Below, piece after piece: positions 55,050 through 61,975 of a stretch of 64,000 nt of DNA. This DNA comes from JAIVJZ01 sp036386515 (lineage in GTDB: Bacteria > Acidobacteriota > Blastocatellia > Pyrinomonadales > Pyrinomonadaceae). The notes below the pieces were generated by a model that saw only the letters and a list, made by a program, of their open reading frames with translations, searched no databases and was not told where the DNA came from. The first letter of the stretch is position 1, and every line of letters begins with the position of its first letter. The position numbers and the translations under genes are program-made. Location: the NCBI GenBank assembly GCA_036386515.1, contig DASVVO010000060.1, positions 1 through 64,000 on the forward strand, in the 5' to 3' direction.

Positions 55050-55514
55050 TTACTTGGGTTGAGTGGAGTGGTTGTAGCCACGGAATGGTTGCAGGCGTTT
55101 CACGAAGCCGTGAGCGATCTGCTCTTCGACCGTGCCGCCGAGCGAGCCGATTTTGCCGCTGAGCAACACACGGTTCGAGCGCGGGTCGAGCACGCTGTAG
55201 ACGAACCTGTTGGTGAACAGCTTGCGGTCAACCTCGATGATCAAGTCGGCGTCGGTCTCGTCGCGCGAGATCACGATGCCCCACTGTTGAACTTCGCTGC
55301 GGTCGAGCAACTCCTGTTCGAGGGCGGCGGGTTTGAAGTAAACGGACTTGGTGCGGATGAAGATGGTTTGCGCGGAACGCAGCGTCTCGGCGGGGGTTGG
55401 CCTGGGGGCGGCGGCTTCGGGGTTTTGTCCCGCGCTCGCGGCGGGAAGGCTCGCGATGAGCGCGCAGAAACTCAGGATGAGCAGCGCGCAGAAACGTCTA
55501 AGCGGCGGCGGCAT
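55050..55514 (-). CDS. Exported hypothetical protein
   Basis: About 154 residues. ATG 55514 has GGGAG ten bases upstream; an earlier in-frame start at 55556 exists. Signal peptide ~1-32 (FCALLILSFCALIASLPAAS). Core: ETLRSAQTIFIRTKSVYFKP, EQELLDRSEVQQWGIVISRD, ADLIIEVDRKLFTNRFVYSVLDP, VLLSGKIGSLGGTVEEQIAHG. This alternation of strands and helices recalls small periplasmic proteins that pair with a larger partner, but no family is recognised with certainty. Convergent with typA. Confidence 0.72.
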   Translation of the reverse strand: MPPPLRRFCALLILSFCALIASLPAASAGQNPEAAAPRPTPAETLRSAQTIFIRTKSVYFKPAALEQELLDRSEVQQWGIVISRDETDADLIIEVDRKLFTNRFVYSVLDPRSNRVLLSGKIGSLGGTVEEQIAHGFVKRLQPFRGYNHSTQPK

Positions 55515-55670
55515 AAATTGTTTGCTCCCGGTCGGCGGATGAAAGTTGGCTGACACCGTGACAGGGTAACGCCCGCTGGCGCATCCGCTTGGCCGCCGCT
55601 ATGACACTTAGAAAATTGTCACACGATATTCCTTAAAGGATGGACACGGCTCGCGGGCTTCGGAGGGCGT

Positions 55671-55865
55671 TCAACCGCGCGTCGGAAGTTCGTCGCCGCC
55701 GATCTCGGCATCTTCGCTCTCGTCCGGTTCGTCCTCGTCCGTCGCCGGGTCGTAAACTTCGTAGCCCGTGCCGTCGTCGTAGTAATAACTGTGCGGGGCG
55801 GGCGAGCGCGTCGGGGGCGCGTCGCGTTCGCAGGGTTCTGTTGTATTATCGCGCGGTTCGCTCAT
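55671..55865 (-). CDS. Small acidic hypothetical protein
   Basis: 64 residues, very acidic and Tyr-containing (HSYYYDDGTGYEVYDPATDE, DESEDAEIGGDELPTRG), no hydrophobic core, probably disordered. GGAGA is seven bases before the ATG. It is divergent from the amidotransferase gene 26 bases away, and may share its promoter region. No family recognised; its short length makes the call tentative. Confidence 0.55.
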   Translation of the reverse strand: MSEPRDNTTEPCERDAPPTRSPAPHSYYYDDGTGYEVYDPATDEDEPDESEDAEIGGDELPTRG

Positions 55866-55891
55866 TTCGTTCTCCGGTCAGGCTTAAAATT

Positions 55892-56761
55892 ATGTGTCGC
55901 TTTCTCGCGTATGCGGGCGCGCCGCTGTTGCTGGCGGACTTATTATACCGCCCCGTGAACTCGCTGATCATGCAGAGCTACAAGGCGCGCGAGCGCGCCG
56001 AGCCTTTGAACGGCGACGGCTTCGGCGTCGGTTGGTACGTGCCCGAGGTTGACCCCGCGCCGTGCGTGCAGCGGACGGTGATGCCCGCGTGGTCGAACCG
56101 CAACTTGCAGAACCTCGCGGTGAAGGTGCGCGCTTCGTGCCTGTTCGCACACGTGCGCGCGGCGTCGCCGGGGATGGCCGTGATGGAGTCGAACGTTCAC
56201 CCGTTCGCTTACGACCGTTTCATGTGGATGCACAACGGCGGGGTCGCCGGGTTTGAACGCATCAAGCGACGTTTACGCGAGAGTTTGAAGGACGAATTTT
56301 ACAGCATGGTGATGGGCACGACCGATTCGGAGCACGCCTTCGCGCTGTTTCTCAACTCCCTGCGCGTGCCCTTTGGCGAAGCGAGCGGCGACGAGATGCG
56401 CGCCGCCATGCTCGAAACCATCGCGCGCCTGAACGAGTGGACGCGCGCGGAGGGCGTGGTCGAGCCTTCGCATTACAACTTCGCCGTGACGGACGGCGCA
56501 TCCATCGTCATCTCGCGCTACTGTTCGGCCGAAGGCATGTCGGGAAACTCGCTGCACATCTCGCGCGGTCGGCGTTTCGAGTGCCTGCCCGACGGGCTGT
56601 GCGACATGCACACGGTGCATGGGCAGGAAGCGGCCGCGGCCGTGATCGTCTCCAGCGAGCGGTTGACCGATGACCCTGACGACTGGCTCGACGTGCCGGA
56701 CAATCACACCGTGACGGTGACGCCGGATTTGAACGTGCGGGTCGAGCCAATTACTCTGTAA
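55892..56761 (+). CDS. Class II glutamine amidotransferase (EgtC/YafJ-like)
   Basis: 289 residues with Ntn-type Cys2 nucleophile exposed after Met removal (MCRFLAYAGAPLLLADLL). Other family features: GDGFGVGWYVPE, FAHVRAASPG, NVHPFAYDRFMWMHNGGVAGF and a C-terminal ESNVHPF/VIVSSERLTDDPDDW segment. Such enzymes hydrolyse gamma-glutamyl amides; EgtC removes glutamate from an ergothioneine precursor, but no other ergothioneine gene is here. ATG 55892 is preferred since Cys2 must be the second residue; longer in-frame starts would hide it. Confidence 0.9.
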   Translation: MCRFLAYAGAPLLLADLLYRPVNSLIMQSYKARERAEPLNGDGFGVGWYVPEVDPAPCVQRTVMPAWSNRNLQNLAVKVRASCLFAHVRAASPGMAVMESNVHPFAYDRFMWMHNGGVAGFERIKRRLRESLKDEFYSMVMGTTDSEHAFALFLNSLRVPFGEASGDEMRAAMLETIARLNEWTRAEGVVEPSHYNFAVTDGASIVISRYCSAEGMSGNSLHISRGRRFECLPDGLCDMHTVHGQEAAAAVIVSSERLTDDPDDWLDVPDNHTVTVTPDLNVRVEPITL

Positions 56762-56779
56762 GCACCGGAATAACGGGAT

Positions 56780-59404
56780 ATGAAAATCAGCCTTAACCGC
56801 CGCGCGCTGGCCGCGCTCTCAGTCGCCCTCCTGCTCCTACAACAATCCATCATCGCGCAACAAACGCCGTCGCCATCGTCGCCGTCGTCATCGCCGAAGC
56901 GGTTCGAGTTGACGGTTGACAGCATCATGCGCGGGGCTGCGCTCGTGGGCTACGAGCCGACGAGCGTGCGCTGGTCGCAGGATGGCGCGCGCGTCTATTT
57001 CCGTTGGAAGCAGGCGACGGAGGCGCGCCTGAAAGACATGGACACTTACGTCGTCAATCGAGACGGCACGAATTTGCGCAAGCTCTCGGAGGAGGAGGCG
57101 AAGGATGCGCCGCCCGCGTCGGGCGAGTTGTCGAAGGATAAGCGTTGGACGGTCTTCACCGAAGAGGGCGACGTTTATCTCTACGAGCACGCGCGCAGCG
57201 CGCGGCGAGCCTTGACCCGCACGACCGAGGCGGAGACCAACCCGCGCTTCACACGCGACGGGCGGCGCATCTATTTCACGCGCCAAAACAATCTCTACGC
57301 GCTCTCGCTCGACGGCGGCCTGCTCGAACAGTTGACCGACATCCGCGTCGGTGGCGGTGGCGGCGGCGGTGGCGGGCAGCAGGCGCGCGGGACGGAGAGC
57401 CAGGAAGTGTTGAAGAAGGAGGAGCGCGGGTTGCTCGAAGCCGTGCGCGAGCGCGCGGAACGGCGCGAGGAGCAGGAGGCGAAGCGCAAGGCGCGCGAGC
57501 AGCGCAAACCTTACAACGTACCCACGGGGCAGAACGTCGCGAATCTCACGCTCTCGCCGGACGGCCGTTTCGTCGTCGCCGTCATCTCCGAACCGGCGAC
57601 GGCGGCCAGGCAGACCATCGTGCCGAACTACGTCACGGAGTCGGCCTACACGGAAGACATTCCGGGACGCACGAAGGTGGGCGACGCGCAAGGGCGCACG
57701 CGCATGGTGATCATCTCGGTCGAGACGGGCGACGCGAAAAACGTCGAGCACGCGCAGCGCGCCGAAGCCGCGCCCATCGTGCGCACGCGCACCGAACAGA
57801 ACGCCACCGAACAGGCCGGGCGCGAGCGCGGCGCGGACACGCAGCAACAAGCCCAACAGGCGCAGGGGCAGGGGCAGCAGGCGCAAACACAGCAACAATC
57901 TCAAGGCCAGACGCCGCCCCCGCGCACGCAAACCGAAACGACCGCGCAAACAAACGCCCAGGCGCGCGAACGCGACGTGCAGTTTTTCCAGTTGCAATGG
58001 TCGGAGGACGGCCGCCACGCGGCGACGCTCGCCCGTTCGGCCGACAACAAAGATCGTTGGGTGCTTTTGCTCGACCCGGCGACGGGCAAAACGAAAACGC
58101 TCGCCGCGCTGCACGACGATGCCTGGACGAACGGCCCCGGCACGTTCACGCTCGGCTGGCTCGCGGACAACCGGCGCGTCTATTTCGAGTCGGAGCAGGA
58201 CGGCTTCGCGCACCTCTACACGGTTTCGATAGACGGCGGCCAGCCGGTGCAGTTGACGCGCGGCGCGTTTGAAGTCTCCGACGTGCGGCTCTCCGACGAC
58301 AAGACGAAGTTCTACTTCACCTCAAGCGAGGTCAGCTTCGCCGAGCGACACCTCTACTCGATGCCGGTAACGGGCGGCGCACGCACGCGCCTCACCTTCA
58401 TGCCCGGCAATAACGCGGCCGACATCTCGCCCGACGAACAGCGGCTCGCCCTCGTTCGTTCTTACAGCAACAAGCCGCCCGAACTCTACCTCGATGCGAA
58501 CCAGCCCGCGCCGCCGCCCGCCGAAATTCGCGCCTCAGGAAAACTTCCCCCACGCAGCGCAACGCAGGTGACGACTTCGCCCATCCCCGAGTTCTTCACG
58601 CACAACTGGATCGAGCCGCCCATCGTCGGCTTCAAAGCGCGCGACGGTCAGACCGTGCAGGCGCGTCTCTACAAACCGGCGCGGCCGAACGGCGCGGCCG
58701 TCCTGTTCGTTCACGGCGCGGGCTACTTGCAGAACGTCCACAACTGGTGGAGCAGCTATTACCGCGAGTACATGTTTCATCATCTGCTGATGGAGCGCGG
58801 CTACACCGTGCTCGATATAGACTATCGCGGCTCCGCCGGGTACGGGCGCGATTGGCGCACCGGCATCTATCGCCACATGGGCGGCAAGGATTTGACCGAC
58901 CACGTTGACGCCGCGCGCTACCTCTCCGCCGAGCACGGCATCGACCCGAAGCGCATCGGCCTCTACGGCGGCAGCTACGGCGGCTTCATCACGCTGATGG
59001 CGATGTTCACCACGCCCGACGTGTTCGCGGCGGGCGCGGCCTTGCGTCCCGTCACCGATTGGGCGCACTACAACCACCCTTACACCGCGAACATCCTCAA
59101 CCTGCCGCAGACAGACCTCGAAGCCTACAAGCGCAGTTCGCCCATCTACTTCGCGGAGGGCTTGCGCGGCGCGCTGCTCATCTGCCACGGCATGGTTGAC
59201 GTGAACGTCCACTTTCAAGATTCCGTGCGCCTCGCCCAACGACTCATCGAACTGAGAAAAGAGAACTGGGAACTCGCGCCCTACCCGGTCGAAGACCACG
59301 CCTTCGAGCGCGAAACGAGTTGGGCGGACGAGTACAAGCGAATCCTGAAATTGTTCGAGACGAATTTGCGCGCCGACGCCAACGCCGCGCCCGCCGCGCG
59401 TTAG
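56780..59404 (+). CDS. S9 family (prolyl oligopeptidase/DPP-type) peptidase
   Basis: Exported serine peptidase of 874 residues. Signal peptide ~1-30 (LAALSVALLLLQQSIIAQQ). N-terminal beta-propeller with PD40-type repeats (TRDGRRIYFTRQNNLYALSL, SPDGRFVVAVIS, SDDKTKFYFTSSE), interrupted near residues 345-395 by a Gln/Thr-rich stretch (QQQAQQAQGQGQQAQTQQQ). Alpha/beta hydrolase domain from ~620: catalytic Ser in GLYGGSYGGF, Asp in GMVDVNV, His in DHAFE. Proline- or dipeptide-specific cleavage is typical; the exact specificity is not readable. Ends 195 bases before the M43-type protease gene. Confidence 0.92.
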   Translation: MKISLNRRALAALSVALLLLQQSIIAQQTPSPSSPSSSPKRFELTVDSIMRGAALVGYEPTSVRWSQDGARVYFRWKQATEARLKDMDTYVVNRDGTNLRKLSEEEAKDAPPASGELSKDKRWTVFTEEGDVYLYEHARSARRALTRTTEAETNPRFTRDGRRIYFTRQNNLYALSLDGGLLEQLTDIRVGGGGGGGGGQQARGTESQEVLKKEERGLLEAVRERAERREEQEAKRKAREQRKPYNVPTGQNVANLTLSPDGRFVVAVISEPATAARQTIVPNYVTESAYTEDIPGRTKVGDAQGRTRMVIISVETGDAKNVEHAQRAEAAPIVRTRTEQNATEQAGRERGADTQQQAQQAQGQGQQAQTQQQSQGQTPPPRTQTETTAQTNAQARERDVQFFQLQWSEDGRHAATLARSADNKDRWVLLLDPATGKTKTLAALHDDAWTNGPGTFTLGWLADNRRVYFESEQDGFAHLYTVSIDGGQPVQLTRGAFEVSDVRLSDDKTKFYFTSSEVSFAERHLYSMPVTGGARTRLTFMPGNNAADISPDEQRLALVRSYSNKPPELYLDANQPAPPPAEIRASGKLPPRSATQVTTSPIPEFFTHNWIEPPIVGFKARDGQTVQARLYKPARPNGAAVLFVHGAGYLQNVHNWWSSYYREYMFHHLLMERGYTVLDIDYRGSAGYGRDWRTGIYRHMGGKDLTDHVDAARYLSAEHGIDPKRIGLYGGSYGGFITLMAMFTTPDVFAAGAALRPVTDWAHYNHPYTANILNLPQTDLEAYKRSSPIYFAEGLRGALLICHGMVDVNVHFQDSVRLAQRLIELRKENWELAPYPVEDHAFERETSWADEYKRILKLFETNLRADANAAPAAR

Positions 59405-59468
59405 CCGCGCGCGAATCTTCGCACAGCGCGCGCCCCGCGCGAACGCCGGGAGGCGCGCGCCGTGTTCC

Positions 59469-59497
59469 TTGACACGCTCGTGGGGCGCGCCTAAAGT
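59469..59497 (+). promoter_or_regulatory. Possible sigma-70 promoter of the M43-type metalloprotease
   Basis: TTGACA (59469-59474), 17 bases, TAAAGT (59492-59497). The -35 is perfect and the -10 has two mismatches. The start codon is about 100 bases downstream, with CGGAGGA before it. Confidence 0.5.
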
Positions 59498-59598
59498 CGT
59501 GGCCTCTCATCTTTCGGGAAAGTCCCAATGGCGCAATGGCCGTTGAGGTTCCTTCCCCCGTCCCCAACTTCAAGTCCATAGTTCGGAGGAATTTTTTG

Positions 59599-60579
59599 AT
59601 GACCAGAAAGTTGTTCGCATCCCTCTCGCTTCTGTGCCTGGCGCTCGTCGTCGCCGTCGCCAGTCCCTCGCTCTTTAAACGCGCTCACGCCGAGAACGCC
59701 CGCGGCGGCGAGAGGGCAATCGTCCAGACCGCTGAATCCTTCAACGCGCAAAAGACCGCCAAAGGCGAGACGCGTTCGCAGCGGAGCCGTTGCGCCACGC
59801 GCGACCTCGACGAGACGACCGCCTCCACCTACGAAGCCGCGCTCAACGACTTCAATCACAAGCGCAGCCCCGGCCAGATCAGGAAGTCGGGCGCGGTGAC
59901 GATCCCCGTCTACTTTCACGTCGTCAACAAGGGCGCGGGCGTCTCGAACGGCGATATCACGGATAAGATGATCCGCGCGCAGATCGACGTGCTCAACGCC
60001 GCCTACGCGGGCGCGACGGGAGCGGGCGCGGCCAACACGCCCTTCCGCTTCGCCCTCGTCGGCGTGACGCGCACGACGAACCTCGCGTGGTTTAACGCCG
60101 CGCCCGACACGGCCGCCGAGCGCGAGATGAAGACCGCCCTGCACACGGGCGGCGCGGACACGCTCAACTTCTACACCAATAACGGCGGCGGTTATCTCGG
60201 TTGGGCGACCTTCCCCTTCTGGTACGCGGGCGACCCCGCCATGGACGGCATCGTCTGCCTCTATTCGAGCCTGCCCGGCGGCACGGAAGCCCCCTACAAC
60301 GAGGGCGACACGGGCACGCACGAAGTCGGCCACTGGCTCGGCCTCTTCCACACCTTCCAGGGCGGCTGCGCGGCTGTCTATAACGACTTCGTCGCCGACA
60401 CCCCCTCCGAACGCTCGCCCGCTTTTAACTGCCCCGCCGGGCGCGACTCCTGCCCCAAGACCGGCCTCGACCCCATTGAAAACTTCATGGACTACACCGA
60501 CGACCCCTGCATGTATCGCTTCACCGGCGGCCAATCCGCGCGCATGGAAGCCCTCTCGCTCCAATATCGCGGGCTGTAA
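59599..60579 (+). CDS. Secreted pappalysin/cytophagalysin-type (M43) zinc metalloprotease
   Basis: 326 residues. Signal peptide ~1-31 (ASLSLLCLALVVAVASPSLF), propeptide-like stretch with a possible cysteine switch (RSRCATRD), then the catalytic domain: TIPVYFHVVNKGAGVSNGDI, metzincin zinc site HEVGHWLGLFHTF, and the Met-turn NFMDYTDDPCMY. The Cys in GCAAVYND and CPAGRDSCP are typical disulphide partners of M43B enzymes. ATG 59599 follows CGGAGGA. Likely degrades extracellular proteins. A strong terminator follows. Confidence 0.92.
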   Translation: MTRKLFASLSLLCLALVVAVASPSLFKRAHAENARGGERAIVQTAESFNAQKTAKGETRSQRSRCATRDLDETTASTYEAALNDFNHKRSPGQIRKSGAVTIPVYFHVVNKGAGVSNGDITDKMIRAQIDVLNAAYAGATGAGAANTPFRFALVGVTRTTNLAWFNAAPDTAAEREMKTALHTGGADTLNFYTNNGGGYLGWATFPFWYAGDPAMDGIVCLYSSLPGGTEAPYNEGDTGTHEVGHWLGLFHTFQGGCAAVYNDFVADTPSERSPAFNCPAGRDSCPKTGLDPIENFMDYTDDPCMYRFTGGQSARMEALSLQYRGL

Positions 60580-60609
60580 AGTTTTCGCCGGTTAAGTTAG
60601 TTTCGGGAA

Positions 60610-60641
60610 GAGGGGCGACTGCGTCGCCCCTCTCTTATTTT
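60610..60641 (+). terminator. Terminator of the M43-type protease gene
   Basis: GAGGGGCGAC (60610-60619) pairs with GTCGCCCCTC (60623-60632), then TCTTATTTT. Classic Rho-independent form. Confidence 0.8.
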
Positions 60642-60820
60642 GTGGAGTTGAGGGTGAAGTTCTTCGGGGGAGCGAGACCGGGGGCGGCGGGCGTTGCCCC
60701 GCACGCGCCGCCGTGCAAGCATCCGCGACCCGCGGATGTTTGCACGGCGGGTTATTCCGATCCGGTTTGGTAGAAACGCGTGATGAACTTGTTCGGCCGT
60801 TGGGCGCGAAGCGTGGGAGG

Positions 60821-61192
60821 TTAGGGCAGGAGGCGGCCGAGGAGGTCTATGAGCCAGTCGAAGTCTACGGGTTTGGTGAGGTAGGCGTCGCAGCCGGCGG
60901 CGAGGGCTTGGGCGCGGTATTCGGTCTCGTGGTGCGCGGTGAGGGCGACGATGAGCACGTCGCGCAGGGTGTGGTCGCTGCGGATGCGGCGCGTGGCCTC
61001 GATGCCGTCAACGTGCGGGAGGCCGATGTCCATGATGATGATGTCGGGGCGTTCGCGCGCGGCGAACTCGATGGCCTGCTCGCCGTCCGTGGCTTCGACG
61101 ACGCGGAAACCGCGCCTCTCCAGTTCGAGCCGCATGAGGAAGCGCGTGTCGTCGAAGTCTTCTACGACGAGCACCTTGAGCGGCGCGGCCAT
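60821..61192 (-). CDS. Single-domain CheY-like response regulator
   Basis: About 123 residues, only a receiver domain: VLVVEDFDDTRFLMRLEL (acidic pocket), DIIIMDIGLPHVDGIEATRR with the phospho-Asp, VALTAHH (Thr switch), and AYLTKPVDFDWL (Lys). No output domain, so it acts by protein contacts or phosphorelay. ATG 61192 marks the domain start but has only weak ribosome-site similarity; earlier in-frame ATG codons at 61270 and 61336 would add a basic leader. No kinase is adjacent; it is divergent from the blaI-like gene. Confidence 0.82.
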   Translation of the reverse strand: MAAPLKVLVVEDFDDTRFLMRLELERRGFRVVEATDGEQAIEFAARERPDIIIMDIGLPHVDGIEATRRIRSDHTLRDVLIVALTAHHETEYRAQALAAGCDAYLTKPVDFDWLIDLLGRLLP

Positions 61193-61497
61193 TTCCCGAC
61201 TGTTCGACCCGGTGCGTGAAGTTTCCTGACCCACGAATAGCCCCTCGCTCTGCCGACGTGCCGGTCGCATGATGCTCCCGGCTGCGCACGCGCCAAGCGG
61301 CGCGGCCGATGAAATCGCGCGGGTAGTTTTCAACATTTCAACCGCTCCGGTCAACGCGCGAAACGCCGCGCGGCGAAAAAACTCGCGCCCCACCGTCTCT
61401 CCCGCCGGCAATTCTCACGCGGCGACTTAAGAACCTCCCGGCGGCGCGCGCGAGCCGCGACGGGGTAGGACGCGTGGTAGTCGCCCCGACACTAAGT
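61193..61497. other. Spacer between CheY-like and BlaI-like genes
   Basis: About 305 bases without a convincing gene. If the CheY-like protein starts at an upstream ATG, up to about 140 bases would be coding. The right end leads into the operator/promoter region described separately. No RNA gene was recognised. Confidence 0.45.
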
Positions 61498-61511
61498 ACG
61501 AAAGTTTTCGT
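61498..61511. promoter_or_regulatory. Putative BlaI-type operator, upstream site
   Basis: ACGAAA-GT-TTTCGT, 6-bp arms with a two-base centre, ends at the first base of the -35 box. Its half site ACGAA is shared with the second palindrome at 61518-61533. Confidence 0.6.
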
Positions 61512-61540
61512 TGACATTACGAAACGCTTCGTAGTATGGT
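61511..61540 (+). promoter_or_regulatory. Promoter of the BlaI-like/M56 operon
   Basis: TTGACA (61511-61516), 18 bases, TATGGT (61535-61540). The interval between the boxes holds a palindrome, so a bound repressor would exclude RNA polymerase. Start codon at 61583, ribosome site AAAGGGAG. Confidence 0.65.
61518..61533. promoter_or_regulatory. Putative BlaI-type operator between -35 and -10
   Basis: TACGAA-ACGC-TTCGTA, inverted repeat with 6-bp arms. Same TACGAA half-sites as the upstream palindrome. Location fits negative autoregulation by the BlaI-like gene product. Confidence 0.65.
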
Positions 61541-61582
61541 GTCGCCCGTCAGATTCGGGGGTGGTGAAAGGGAGCCTGGAAG

Positions 61583-61975
61583 ATGCCCAAACGAGACGCG
61601 CCGCGGCCGACCGACGCGGAGTTGGAAATCCTGAACGTGCTCTGGCAGCGCGGGGCGTGTACGGTGCGCGACGTTCAACAGGCGATCAGCCGGGCGAAGC
61701 CCGCCGTCGGCTACACGACCGTCTTGAAGTTGATGCAGATCATGGCGGAGAAAGGGTTGGTGGAGCGCGACGAGACCGAGCGCGCGCACGTCTACGAGGC
61801 GCGGCTCGCGCGCGAACAGACGCAGCGGCAACTCATCGGCGACCTGCTCGAACGCGCCTTCGAGGGTTCGGCGACGAAGCTCGTGATGCAGGCTCTCTCC
61901 GCGAAGAAGGCTTCGGCGGAAGAATTGACCACCATCCGCGAGATGCTGGACGAGTTCGAGCGAGGTGAGTCATGA
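61583..61975 (+). CDS. BlaI/MecI/CopY-family transcriptional repressor
   Basis: 130 residues. Winged-helix DNA-binding domain: PTDAELEILNVLWQRGACTV, VGYTTVLKLMQIMAEKGLVERDE, HVYEARLAREQTQRQLIGDL; C-terminal dimerisation helix with LLERAFEGSATKLVMQAL. In BlaI/MecI the repressor is cleaved after the M56 sensor is activated, derepressing the operon. It overlaps the M56 gene by four bases (ATGA at 61972), so the pair is co-translated. Two palindromes at its promoter are the likely binding sites. Confidence 0.93.
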   Translation: MPKRDAPRPTDAELEILNVLWQRGACTVRDVQQAISRAKPAVGYTTVLKLMQIMAEKGLVERDETERAHVYEARLAREQTQRQLIGDLLERAFEGSATKLVMQALSAKKASAEELTTIREMLDEFERGES

